DNA of 64,000 nt from Thermomonas fusca DSM 15424. GTDB taxonomy: Bacteria > Pseudomonadota > Gammaproteobacteria > Xanthomonadales > Xanthomonadaceae. This document shows, piece by piece, positions 7,317 through 15,206 of the stretch. Both the position numbers and the translations under genes were made by a program. The first letter of the stretch is position 1; every line of letters starts with the position of its first letter. The notes below the pieces were generated by a model, which saw only the letters and a program-made list of their open reading frames with translations, had not been told where the DNA came from and made no database searches. The stretch is taken from assembly GCF_000423885.1 (NCBI RefSeq), contig NZ_AUIV01000002.1, positions 1 to 64,000 on the forward strand. Reading direction: 5' to 3'.

Positions 7317-7880
7317 ATGGCATATAGAAATGGAAACTACACCGCCTTTTATGTTGCAGAGCCATTCAATCCCAGCTCGCTGGGCGCCAATGCGACAAAA
7401 GATTTTCAGTATTATAATGTCCTGCGGATGTGGAAAGGCGCTGATGCGACGTTCCCCTTCGTCGATTCGCACGATAAAACATACAGTGTCCGTGATGGCA
7501 GCGATTGGGAATACACCCTGAAACCGAGACTTAGGGAACGCCTTCGGAACTCGAAGAACATCATCCTCATATTGAGTTCGATCACGACCAACTCCCGTGC
7601 CCTCCGAGAAGAAATCGACTACGGGATCAACGACCAGGGGCTACCCGTCATCGTCGTCTACCCTGAATATTCCACCAAGGAAAGCCTGCTTATCGGTGGA
7701 TCATTGAAGCAGGCTGTCAAGAACCTGTGGGAAAATCTTCCGGTGCTCCGGGATTCGATGAGCAAAGTTCCTACGCTTCATGTTCCGATGGACAAGGCGC
7801 TCATTAAGAGTGCCTTGCAGGATGGTGGATTCATGGTTGGGAGTAAGAAGACCCCAGATATCTATAGGTACAACCCATAA
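7317..7880 (+). CDS. thsB: ThsB-like TIR protein of a type II Thoeris system
   Basis: A 187-residue protein of the MTH538/DUF1863 TIR-like class that includes ThsB. The N-terminal strand reads GNYTAFYVAEPF, then WKGADATFPFVDSHDKTYSVRDGSDWE, the KPRLRERLRNSKNIILILSS strand, and ALREEIDYGI, where Glu99 is the likely catalytic glutamate of the NAD+-cleaving site. The LPVIVVYPEY strand closes the fold. In Thoeris systems ThsB senses phage and makes an NAD-derived signal that activates ThsA. The start at 7317 is chosen over the overlapping TTG at 7305. It stands between a regulator and a macro/TM partner, which is why I assign it to Thoeris and not to a generic TIR group. Confidence 0.75.
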   Translation: MAYRNGNYTAFYVAEPFNPSSLGANATKDFQYYNVLRMWKGADATFPFVDSHDKTYSVRDGSDWEYTLKPRLRERLRNSKNIILILSSITTNSRALREEIDYGINDQGLPVIVVYPEYSTKESLLIGGSLKQAVKNLWENLPVLRDSMSKVPTLHVPMDKALIKSALQDGGFMVGSKKTPDIYRYNP

Positions 7881-7913
7881 TCATTTGGCACGTCGGAGCA
7901 AACGGCCCACGTC

Positions 7914-8750
7914 ATGGTGAAGGTCAACTTTTTTGACAAGCGGGTCATCAAGAAATTCCTTGAGGTCACCGCTGTCGTCAGCGGTACGCTGTCATTCGTG
8001 GTTATTTTTGTTGACGTCCCTGCCGAGTGGAAGCTGAAGGCTGGATTGGCTTTCTTGGCAATACTGGCACTCACCTACTTGGCGATATGGCTCTGGTCGA
8101 ACAACCTAAACAGTATCGACATCAATGTCGAGGGCAGCGATGTCGCGATCAAGACTGGCGATATTTTCCAGCAGCCTGGATTGAAGGCAATCGCCTTCAA
8201 TGAATATTTCGATACGCAGGTGGACAACAAGATAATTGGGGAGACTTCCCTCAACGGCGTTTTCATCCAGAAGCATCTCGGCGTCCCGCTCTCCGAGCTA
8301 GACCGTCACATCGAGGAATACGCTTTTGATAACAGCGAAGTCCTGGATGAAAACGAGGCCAGGAAACAGGGGAAGAAGAAAAGGTATCAGATTGGCACAA
8401 TCTGCCTATACAAAGACTACCTCCTGACCGCGTTCTCCAAGTTCGACGAGAACAACAAGGCGCTGCTGACAATGCCGGAGTACCTTGAGTTTCTCATCAA
8501 TTTCTGGGACAAGGTAAACAACATCTACGCCCAGCAAAGCGTATCTACCACGATCTTCGGTTCGGGAATAACGCGGATCAAGGGACACAAAAACATCTCC
8601 GACGAGGATCTCCTGAAGATAATGCTGTGGACGTTCAGAATCAGCGAAATGCGATTCAAGTACCCCGCGAAGCTGACCATCGTGATTCACGAAGACAAGA
8701 TTGACCAGATCAATCTTCTCGATATTAAATCCGCCAGGAACGGCGTGTAA
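7914..8750 (+). CDS. thsA: ThsA-like effector: two membrane helices plus macro-type domain
   Basis: A 278-residue protein. Two hydrophobic helices occupy about residues 16-34 and 41-61, followed by a soluble domain from about residue 68 that resembles the macro domain of type II ThsA: INVEGSDVAIKTGDIFQQPGLKAIAFNEYFDT, with GDIF at 82-85, and later SLNGVFIQKHLG. In type II Thoeris the macro domain binds the nucleotide signal made by ThsB and the membrane helices carry out cell-killing or growth arrest. The Shine-Dalgarno sequence (GGAG, 16 bases from the ATG) is weak, so coupling to thsB is possible. The assignment rests on architecture and pairing and would be settled by a profile search. Confidence 0.7.
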   Translation: MVKVNFFDKRVIKKFLEVTAVVSGTLSFVVIFVDVPAEWKLKAGLAFLAILALTYLAIWLWSNNLNSIDINVEGSDVAIKTGDIFQQPGLKAIAFNEYFDTQVDNKIIGETSLNGVFIQKHLGVPLSELDRHIEEYAFDNSEVLDENEARKQGKKKRYQIGTICLYKDYLLTAFSKFDENNKALLTMPEYLEFLINFWDKVNNIYAQQSVSTTIFGSGITRIKGHKNISDEDLLKIMLWTFRISEMRFKYPAKLTIVIHEDKIDQINLLDIKSARNGV

Positions 8751-8855
8751 TCTCCAATAGGAGTTCGGGGCGAACCTGCTGCTCATGGGTGCTGTCTGGG
8801 CAGGTACTGCATCAGCAGCACAGCGCCCCGCCGCGTGGGCGGGACGCTGCGGCGG

Positions 8856-9170
8856 TCACGCCGCCTGGGGCTTGCTGCGCGACCAGATCAGATCGTGCGT
8901 GCCGCCCTCGCCTTCGATCAGGCGGGCATAGACCGTGGCCGGGAACGAAGGATCGTCGAGGGTCACGGAGATGTACTCCCGCCCGGCCTCGCTGGTCTTC
9001 TTCCACGCCGCGCCGATGTCGTGGCCGGCGGCCTGCAGGCGGAAGTCCGGGGCCTTCTCGTTGTCCCCCTTGTCGTTGGGCACCAGCTTGACCTTGACGT
9101 TGAGCGTCAGGGTGCGAAGCGTGCCGGTGAAGCCGTCTTTGTCGGTGGCGAAGGTGCCGATGTTGGCCAT
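8856..9170 (-). CDS. DUF736 protein
   Basis: A 104-residue protein of the DUF736 family, common on plasmids and integrative elements and of unknown function. The family start MANIGTFATDKDGFTGTLRTL is evident, followed by NDKGDNEKAPDFRL and GAAWKKTSEAGREYISVTLDDPSFPATVYARL. The start at 9170 has AAGGAG eleven bases upstream. It is the only backbone gene between the Thoeris-like module and the unknown gene at 10063. A GC-rich hairpin follows its stop (about 8818-8848), without a U-tract. Confidence 0.85.
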   Translation of the reverse strand: MANIGTFATDKDGFTGTLRTLTLNVKVKLVPNDKGDNEKAPDFRLQAAGHDIGAAWKKTSEAGREYISVTLDDPSFPATVYARLIEGEGGTHDLIWSRSKPQAA

Positions 9171-10062
9171 GATGGATCTCCTTTCGGTTGAACAAGGTTC
9201 GCGCCCATCGCGTCCTTGTTGTGATCCGGCCGGCGGGGGACGGGCGGGCTGCACCGCTTGCGGCCGCAACGCTGTGGAGGGCCGGGAGGCGAAAAGAATT
9301 TGTCCCGCGAGGAATCTGCGCAGCAGAGGGGAAATTGTTTTCGCCGGACGGTTGCAGCCACGAAGCCCGAGGCGCAGCCGCGCCACCGCCAGGATTCACA
9401 ACGAGACAAGGATGCTTTGGGCCGAACCGCTCCGAAAGGAGATAGGGCCGGCTCGACATCCCCGCACGAATGCTTCTCCGGCTCGCACATTGACGCGGGC
9501 CAGGTCATTCCCCCAACGACAAGCGAGAACGCCCCTGCCGCACCTTGCGGCGCCGGTTTTGAGGCGTGGCGTGGAAGCTCCATAGCGATGCCGGGCGGGT
9601 TGTCCGTGAACCGTCCTTCGTGACGTGATGGGCAGGAACCGCCAGCGTCGAGGACGGTACGCATCCGCACAACCTGCCGGAGAAAGCGCCAGCGTGTTCA
9701 CCAGCACCCCGTCCCCTCGCCGCGGGGCGCTGGTCGGGCCGATCCAGCGCAGCCGGTTCGGCCGCATCGAGGGGCGCCAAGCTGTGCGCGGCGGGGATAG
9801 CCCGCAGGGCTTTCCCCTGGAGGCAAGTAGAGCGCGCAGCGCCGCAGGCGCGAAGGCGTGAGGGATTGGAGCCGAATGGCCGTGACGACAAAGACGGCAC
9901 GGGGCGCAGCCCGCAAAGCCCGGCGGTGCAAGGCACCGACACGCCCAGGAGCGTCGCAGCATCATTCTGCCATATGCGCAACAAATATATTTGGCGCACA
10001 AAACATCATTTTCATGCAAAAATATCGACCATCATGCACAACATAGCCAACTGAGGTGAATC
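9171..10062. other. Long GC-rich noncoding interval with repeat copy and AT-rich promoter
   Basis: These 892 bases hold no convincing gene: open frames overlap one another on both strands, lack ribosome binding sites and show no domain. Part of it is the DUF736 leader on the minus strand. A segment at 9741-9843 is repeated imperfectly at 14740-14842. The last 100 bases (about 9960-10060) turn sharply AT-rich and provide the promoter and ribosome binding site (GAGGTGA) of the gene at 10063. Confidence 0.5.
9741..9843. repeat. Intergenic repeat family R1, copy 1
   Basis: About 103 bases that match 14740-14842 over their whole length with roughly 80 percent identity by eye. The best shared stretches are GGGGCGCCAAGC near the middle, then GCGGCGGGGATAG and CCGCAGGGCTTTCCCCTGGA. 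The core contains short inverted repeats able to form hairpins. Both copies lie between minus-strand backbone genes. Function unknown. Confidence 0.7.
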
Positions 10063-10728
10063 ATGACCTTCCGAGCAGATGAAGCAGCACGCGCCGGGTA
10101 CGAGGAAGTGGAGAAGTACCTTGTCCCCCGTCCCCGGGACGCCGATGAGGCCCAGCGGGCGCGAAGCAGGAGGGCGCTAGAGGACATAGCTGACGGGCTG
10201 GGGCCAGTCGTTGACCGATACCCTTCGTGGCATCCGCTGGTGCGCAATCACGATAGCCGCCATCCCGTCACCGTCCCCAGCGATCGTTGCGGCTACAAGG
10301 GGCTGGATCACACGAGGTTCTTCGTCAACGGATTCATCACCTGCCCGTATGGTGATGGCCAAGAGGTTTTAGATTCCGTTCTGGCACTTCCCCGCCACCA
10401 CGCGGCCTACATCACGGCGGAAAAGCTGGATGTGCAGTTCTACAACCCGCAGACGACGCCCATTCTGGTCAAGTGTCATTGGGAAGAACTTTTCCCAGAC
10501 CACATGATTCCGCTGTCTGTCGCTGTCCCCCTGCTTCTGGAGAAGGAAGTCCCCTGCTGGACGTGGTCGCAAGTCGCCGAGACCTGGGAGTCGATGCGCT
10601 CGTATTTCCTGGGTGCGCCTCACGGTGCCCGGTCATCGCTGTTCGTAAGCCAGGAAACTGGACAAGGCATCAAAAAGGTCTGGGAGACGCTGATCTACAC
10701 AGGGATGTTTGGCCCGATCAAGGTGTGA
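10063..10728 (+). CDS. Uncharacterised cargo protein
   Basis: A 221-residue protein that I do not recognise. It starts at ATG 10063 with GAGGTGA six bases upstream and is followed by a strong terminator, so it is a single-gene unit. The sequence is soluble, without signal peptide or membrane segment. Features seen are an N-terminal acidic helix-rich region, a cysteine-containing core (CGYKGLDHTRFFVNGFITCPYGDG), and an aromatic-rich C-terminal half with EVPCWTWSQVAETWESM. Its isolated place, own promoter and AT-rich upstream region look like a moron or a cargo gene added to the element. A role in defence or host adaptation is possible but has no direct support. Confidence 0.7.
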   Translation: MTFRADEAARAGYEEVEKYLVPRPRDADEAQRARSRRALEDIADGLGPVVDRYPSWHPLVRNHDSRHPVTVPSDRCGYKGLDHTRFFVNGFITCPYGDGQEVLDSVLALPRHHAAYITAEKLDVQFYNPQTTPILVKCHWEELFPDHMIPLSVAVPLLLEKEVPCWTWSQVAETWESMRSYFLGAPHGARSSLFVSQETGQGIKKVWETLIYTGMFGPIKV

Positions 10729-10820
10729 TGGACGCAACGAGGCATCTCAAGTGATACGCCAACGCCGCCTGCGCATAAGCGTAGGCAGCGGCGTTCTCGT
10801 TCGGCTGTTGGCCTTGAACA

Positions 10821-10852
10821 CCGGGCGCGGCCACTGCCGCGCCCGGATTTTT
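10821..10852 (+). terminator. Rho-independent terminator after the gene at 10063
   Basis: A perfect 10-base-pair stem, CCGGGCGCGG (10821-10830) with CCGCGCCCGG (10837-10846), a six-base loop and an ATTTTT tail. It ends the plus-strand unit before the backbone genes resume on the opposite strand. Confidence 0.85.
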
Positions 10853-10902
10853 GCGCCCACCGCGCCCAGGACGGAGCGGCCTGGGCGCGGTGCTGATCGC
10901 GG

Positions 10903-11082
10903 CTATTCCTTCGTCTCGATGATCCACCACACGGCCCGCGCCAAGGCGCAGCCCGTGACGGGGTGAATGTCGGTGAGGTCGGCGTATGCCGTCCAGCCCG
11001 AGGGCGGACGATAGCCGCACACGTCGCCTTCGCCGTGCCAGCGGCGGGCGCGTACCGTGCCGGGGGCGTAGATCGCCGCCAT
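10903..11082 (-). CDS. Small conserved-looking ICE protein
   Basis: A 59-residue protein rich in aromatic residues: MAAIYAPGTVRARRWHGEGD, then GYRPPSGWTAYADLTDIHP and ALARAVWWIIETKE. I do not recognise a family. Unlike the flanking noise frames it has a regular composition and no runs of low complexity, and it lies downstream of the ParB-like gene on the same strand. The only ATG is at 11082; the best Shine-Dalgarno sequence (AAGGAG) is about 35 bases further upstream, so the true start may be a nonstandard codon in the intervening Thr/Pro-rich stretch. Confidence 0.5.
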   Translation of the reverse strand: MAAIYAPGTVRARRWHGEGDVCGYRPPSGWTAYADLTDIHPVTGCALARAVWWIIETKE

Positions 11083-11170
11083 GCGCGGGCGGCTGGTGGT
11101 GGTGTGGGTGGCGGTTCTCCTTCTAGCGAAGCGCCTCGGTCGGGGCCGGGGCGCTTCCCTTCGGCGCGGG

Positions 11171-13246
11171 TCAAGCGGCCAGCGCCTCGGCGGGTTCATC
11201 CGCCATTGCTTCTGCATCCTCCGGGGCGTCCTGCTCCGGGCCTTCTTCCTGCGCGCCTTGCTGCGTTGCCTGCTGCGGACCTGCGACCTTGAAGATGGCG
11301 GGCATCCACCCCGTGCCATCCGCCAGCCGTTCGGCTTCGCTGGCAATGTCGGCCTTCTTGAGCTTCGCCAGCCGGTTGACCTGCTCGGGCGCGTACTCGC
11401 CCACGGCATCCAGAATCACGGCCTTGGAAACGTGCTTGAAGTAGCCTTCTGCGGTTGGCTTCCACCATGCGGCCATATCGAGGCCCACGGCCTGCGCCAG
11501 TTCCTCGCCGCGTTGGTGCGTCGTGGCGCGGGGCGTCACCACGTCCACCGTTGCGGCAACGCATACCGCCAGCAGGCGTACCAGCTCGTCTTGCGGCTTC
11601 GCCAGCAGCACGGCGAACAGTTCGGCGCTGTCCTCCGGCAAGCCTTCACCGGCCACCTGTTGCAGTTCGCGCAGCGCCACGGCGGCAAGCGATTGCGGCC
11701 AGTCCGGGGCCATGCCTTCCAGTCGGTCTTGCACCGTGAGGCGCACGCCCAGCGGCAGATTGTGGCCGTAATGGCTCCCCTGCAAGACAGTCTGCACCAT
11801 GCCATGCACCACGGCAGCCAGCGCCGCTTGCGGATGCCGGGCCACTTCGATTTGCAGCGCGGCGGTGCGATGGGCGCTCAACCGTTGCGCCAGCCGGTCG
11901 GACATGGCTGCGGTCTTGGGCTGACTGTCGTCGTCTCCGTCCTCGCCTTCGTCATCGTTATCGGCATCCTCGCCGCCGGAACCTTGCCGCAGCCGTTCCA
12001 GCGTGCGCAATGCCTTGGCCTCAGCCTCGCGCATCAGGCCGCGATGAATGACGGCCTCGCCATTACGGTCGATGGTGACGATGGCACCGGCTGCAGCCTT
12101 CACGTTCGAGCCGTAGCCTTGCAAACTATCTTCCAGCGCCTGCAACTGCTCGCCCAGGGCTTCGCCTTCCTCCTGCAAGGCGTCGGCCTTATCCTCGTCG
12201 TCGGCATCCATCGCCGCATCCACGGCTTCACCGATGGCCCGCATCTTCTCCTGCAGCCGCTCGATGCGCTGCGCCTCGCGCTTGGACGGCTCGCGCCGTT
12301 CCCTCGGTGCGCGCTGGAAGACGTGCAGGTCGGCATGGGTCACGCCCGGCGTGGCATCCACCCAGGCCCAGCCCTCGGCCTTCACCTCGGCGGCAATGCC
12401 CGCCAGCCGGTCTTGTGCCAGCTTGTCCAGCAGCGCGGAATCGATCAGATACACGCCCGCGTCACCTTCCGCGAACAGGTCACGGCGCACGCCACCGCCT
12501 GCGGCTTCGTAGGTATCCAGTCCCACGAATCGCACCAGCGGGTGCCGGTTCGCGTCAATCTCGCGCTCGGTGAGGCGTTCGCGCAAGTTGGACGGGTGCC
12601 GCTGCCAAGTCGGCGCATCGTAGAACGCGCTTTCCTGCGCGGCGTGGTCGTCGGTGATGGCAAGGGCCATCAATTGATCGAGTGTGACGGCATCGGCGCG
12701 ATAGTCGGCCATCAGGCGCGGCGAGACGTTCGCCAGCTTCAAGCGGCGCTGCACCACCAGCGGCGTCACGCTGAAATCCGCCGCAATGTCCTCGATGGGC
12801 CGACCTTCGGCCACCAGCGCGGCGAACGCCTCGAACTGGTCTGCCGCGTGCATGGCTTCGCGCTGCACGTTCTCGGTGAGGCTGGCGGTACGGGCGGTGC
12901 CATCGGCTACCAGCAGGCAAGGCACCTCCCAATCTTTGGCGATGCGGTGCTTCTTTGCCAGTAGCTTGAGGGCTGCGAAGCGACGGCCACCTGCCACGAC
13001 TTCGTAATGCTCGCCATCGGCGGCGGCGATTACGATCAGGTTTTGCAGCAAGCCCACGCGCTGAATGGACGCGGTCAGTTCGGGGATGGACATGCGCGGG
13101 GTCTTGCGCACGTTGCGCCCCGTGGGGCGCAGCACCAGCCGCGACAGGGGAACCAGAATCAGGTTCTTGCTCGGGTCGGCGGCTTCCAGCGGAATAGCGG
13201 CGGCGGTGTTGATGGCGCGGGCTTCGGTTTGGGTAATGGCGTTCAT
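11171..13246 (-). CDS. ParB/RepB/Spo0J-family DNA-binding protein
   Basis: A large 691-residue ParB-like protein. The N-terminal ParB nuclease-like domain shows LVPLSRLVLRPTGRNVRKTP and the NLIVIAAADGEHYEVVAGGRRFAAL block; the GGRR box is the CTP/phosphate-binding motif. The KorB/HTH part has LTENVQREAMHAADQFEAFAALVAEGRPIEDIAADFSV. A long C-terminal region contains a charged coiled coil (about residues 315-375) and a poly-acidic stretch. Such proteins occur in ICE backbones, far from parA, and are probably transcription or transfer regulators, not classical centromere proteins. The start at 13246 has GGAG eight bases upstream; the longer frame is leader. Confidence 0.85.
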   Translation of the reverse strand: MNAITQTEARAINTAAAIPLEAADPSKNLILVPLSRLVLRPTGRNVRKTPRMSIPELTASIQRVGLLQNLIVIAAADGEHYEVVAGGRRFAALKLLAKKHRIAKDWEVPCLLVADGTARTASLTENVQREAMHAADQFEAFAALVAEGRPIEDIAADFSVTPLVVQRRLKLANVSPRLMADYRADAVTLDQLMALAITDDHAAQESAFYDAPTWQRHPSNLRERLTEREIDANRHPLVRFVGLDTYEAAGGGVRRDLFAEGDAGVYLIDSALLDKLAQDRLAGIAAEVKAEGWAWVDATPGVTHADLHVFQRAPRERREPSKREAQRIERLQEKMRAIGEAVDAAMDADDEDKADALQEEGEALGEQLQALEDSLQGYGSNVKAAAGAIVTIDRNGEAVIHRGLMREAEAKALRTLERLRQGSGGEDADNDDEGEDGDDDSQPKTAAMSDRLAQRLSAHRTAALQIEVARHPQAALAAVVHGMVQTVLQGSHYGHNLPLGVRLTVQDRLEGMAPDWPQSLAAVALRELQQVAGEGLPEDSAELFAVLLAKPQDELVRLLAVCVAATVDVVTPRATTHQRGEELAQAVGLDMAAWWKPTAEGYFKHVSKAVILDAVGEYAPEQVNRLAKLKKADIASEAERLADGTGWMPAIFKVAGPQQATQQGAQEEGPEQDAPEDAEAMADEPAEALAA

Positions 13247-13310
13247 GGTGTATCTCCAATCGAATGAAACAAGGAATGGAGGGGAAACCGCCCCTCCGGC
13301 GGGGGACGGA

Positions 13311-14138
13311 TCAGGCTTTGAGGGCGCGCATGCCATCGGCCAGCAGCCACAGGGCGCGGTTCAGACGGATGTTTTGGTCAATGCCCTGCACCGGGCGCGT
13401 GCTCTGCCTGCGGCCATTCGCGGCGCGGCCATGCAATCCGCCCTTGGTCAAGTTTTCCTGCGTGCGGTTGAACACGCTCCACAGGTCGGGGCGACGGTCG
13501 TCGAACCGGCGCGGCATCAGGATTTGCGATTCGGTGATGGGCGCAGGCTTGTCCGGGTCGTCGTACTTGAGGGACAGCGCGGCGCGGGCGAACACTTCGG
13601 ATTCGCCATCGTCCAGCGTGATGCCGCGCATCAGGTCGCGCGATGCCTTCACCTGCTCGAAGCCGCCCAACACTTGATAAGCGCCTTCGATGACGTGTCC
13701 GGCCACGTCGCCTTTGTGGGGCACGCGCACATCGGCCACGGTGTCGCCGCAGACAAGGCCATTGCTGCAAACGAAACGGAACATCCCGGCCAGCATCTGA
13801 TAGCTGCTCGTCCCGTCATGGGAATTCAGGAGGACGATTTCATTGGCTTCCGCGCCGTTGATCTGGCTGGCGTGGCGCAGGCGCAGCATGTGTTTCGTGT
13901 GCTCGCGCTTGCCTTCATCGCGCACGCGGGTCTGCGTCACCATGAAAGGCTGGAAGCCTTCTTTGCGCAGTTCGGTCAGCACGGCGGCGGTGGGGATGTA
14001 GCTGTACCGCTCGGAACGGCTCTCATGTGGGGCGTCCGCGAAGATGGACGGGGCCACGCGGCGGATTTGGTCATCGGACAGCGGGGAGTCGCTGCGCAGC
14101 GACGGGGAGCGGGAAGCGAAACGGGATGCGAGTTGCAT
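13311..14138 (-). CDS. DUF932 protein
   Basis: A 275-residue DUF932 protein, related to phage/plasmid LGT_TIGR03299-type proteins and common in integrative elements; its function is unknown. Conserved blocks include YSYIPTAAVLTELRKEGFQPFMVTQTRVRD, KHMLRLRH, NEIVLLNSHDGTSSYQMLAG and FVCSNGLVCGD. The start at 14138 has AGGAG with good spacing. It is separated by 64 bases from the ParB-like gene, with which it may be co-transcribed, and has a 700-base structured leader upstream. Confidence 0.85.
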   Translation of the reverse strand: MQLASRFASRSPSLRSDSPLSDDQIRRVAPSIFADAPHESRSERYSYIPTAAVLTELRKEGFQPFMVTQTRVRDEGKREHTKHMLRLRHASQINGAEANEIVLLNSHDGTSSYQMLAGMFRFVCSNGLVCGDTVADVRVPHKGDVAGHVIEGAYQVLGGFEQVKASRDLMRGITLDDGESEVFARAALSLKYDDPDKPAPITESQILMPRRFDDRRPDLWSVFNRTQENLTKGGLHGRAANGRRQSTRPVQGIDQNIRLNRALWLLADGMRALKA

Positions 14139-14313
14139 GATCTTTCTCCTGACAAAAAAGGGGGTTGCTGTTCACACCGCACACCGGATTCCAAGATTCG
14201 GAGCCCAGCCTTTCGGCTGTTCGGTGCGGTCGGCACGAAGAACCCGGTTGGCCTCGTTGCCACCGTCTTTCCTGAGTTCATCGCCCGCGACGGTCAGGAG
14301 CGCGCGGACGGGG

Positions 14314-14390
14314 GCCGTCAAGGAAACAAGCGCAGGGTGGGTGCGGCCCGCAGGCGCAGCCGAGGACACGGCCCTGCGCGCCTTGACGGC
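14314..14390. other. Candidate structured RNA element in the DUF932 leader
   Basis: A nested inverted repeat: outer arms GCCGTCAAGG (14314-14323) and CCTTGACGGC (14381-14390), ten perfect pairs, and inner arms CGCAGGG (14331-14337) and CCCTGCG (14372-14378), seven perfect pairs. The 34-base apical part has further short pairing. The same TTGACGGC sequence element recurs in the leaders of the second DUF2958 gene and radC. It could be a regulatory RNA leader or a DNA cruciform; orientation is undecided. Confidence 0.45.
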
Positions 14391-14480
14391 ACATGGCCGC
14401 GGGCTACAGTCGCGAGCAAGGTGATGGAGTCAGGGGAGACGGCTGAACAGGCAACGGCCATCCTGTGCGCCGACCGCATG

Positions 14481-14610
14481 GCAAGCGAAGCGCGCAGGCC
14501 CGGATCTGGAAGCCGGGCCGGAGACGTCAGCCGAGCGGAGCGAGGGAACGATGGAAGCCCGACATGGGGCGAGACGCCGCAGGTGGCTCGATGCGCAGCA
14601 CGACAGCGCG
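14481..14610. repeat. Intergenic repeat family R2, copy 1
   Basis: A segment matching 16534-16635 in the same orientation. It starts at GCAAGCGAAGCGCGCAGGCC, passes a variable hairpin with complementary GGCC-type arms, then GACGTCAGC, GATGGAAGCCCG, GGGGCGAGACGCC and ends GGCTCGATGCG with CGACAGCGCG. Copy 1 has extra bases in the middle. The preserved ends with a variable hairpin loop suggest a structural constraint. Confidence 0.6.
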
Positions 14611-14739
14611 ACCGGCCATGTTTCTTGGCCGGGGACGCCCAGACTGCAATCCTCAACGAACACCACGCCCAGGACGGCCCTCATGCGCAAAGCATCGAGG
14701 AGCGGCCTCTGCTGCTGGAACTGCGATTGGTATATGGCC

Positions 14740-14842
14740 GATCCGGCGCATCCGGTTCGGCGGTCTTTGAGGGGCGCCAAGCCTGCGCGGCGGGGATAGG
14801 CCGCAGGGCTTTCCCCTGGAGGCAAGCGAAGCGCGGAGCGCC
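14740..14842. repeat. Intergenic repeat family R1, copy 2
   Basis: Second copy of the segment at 9741-9843, in the same orientation and almost exactly 5 kb away. It sits directly behind the stop of the gene at 14863-15141 and is about 600 bases upstream of the DUF932 start. Confidence 0.7.
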
Positions 14843-14862
14843 CCGTCAGGGGCGCGAAGGCT

Positions 14863-15141
14863 TCAGGCCGAGTCGTCAGGACGCAGGGTGGATTCCGAAA
14901 CCGGCATCCACGGCGAGCACGAGTTCAGCAGATAGCGCGCGCCGCGCGCGTACAGCCCCGAAGGTTCGGCAGGTCGGTAGAACCCGGTAACGCGGCGCCG
15001 GAACTGCAAGCCGGCATCGTTCGTGTAAATCACCGCGTCGCCGATCTTGAAGCGCAAAGGCTGGCCGTTCTCCGGCGCGAATGGCTTGAGTTCATCGTGC
15101 TGCGCTGTGATTTCAATGATGTAGTCGTGATGGCTGCTCAT
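14863..15141 (-). CDS. Conserved-looking ICE protein, function unknown
   Basis: A 92-residue protein without a family I can name. It begins MSSHHDYIIEITAQHDELKPF and continues with FKIGDAVIYTNDAGLQFRRRVTGFYRP, a small beta-rich segment of the kind seen in SH3-like domains, and ends with LLNSCSPWMPV. The start at 15141 is preferred over a frame extension to 15210 because the extension overlaps the DUF2958 gene's end and has no ribosome binding site. It lies between the second DUF2958 gene and the DUF932 leader on the same strand. Confidence 0.65.
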   Translation of the reverse strand: MSSHHDYIIEITAQHDELKPFAPENGQPLRFKIGDAVIYTNDAGLQFRRRVTGFYRPAEPSGLYARGARYLLNSCSPWMPVSESTLRPDDSA

Positions 15142-15206
15142 GGCATTGATTTCCTGTAACGGTTGAGAAAGTGCAAGGAGCGCCTTGCGGCGCTCCAAGG
15201 GCCGGG

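Larger units (their letters stand above)
14139..14862. other. Long leader/intergenic region with hairpins and repeats, no gene
   Basis: Some 724 bases upstream of the DUF932 gene with no credible coding sequence. It contains a long nested hairpin (14314-14390), a repeat shared with 16534-16635 (14481-14610) and a repeat shared with 9741-9843 (14740-14842). Stretches such as GGATCTGGAAGCCGGGCC-type short inverted repeats are frequent. The pattern is better explained by structured RNA leaders or protein-binding DNA than by decayed genes. Confidence 0.55.

Noticed and set aside
9258..10019. Several overlapping frames between DUF736 and the gene at 10063
   Set aside because: They overlap each other on both strands, lack ribosome binding sites and coincide with the R1 repeat.
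11081..12964. A 627-codon open frame on the plus strand
   Set aside because: Antisense to the ParB-like gene; no recognisable domain.
14318..14825. Open frames in the DUF932 leader region
   Set aside because: The frames cross hairpins and repeats that are shared with other noncoding gaps, and show no protein-like conservation between the repeat copies.
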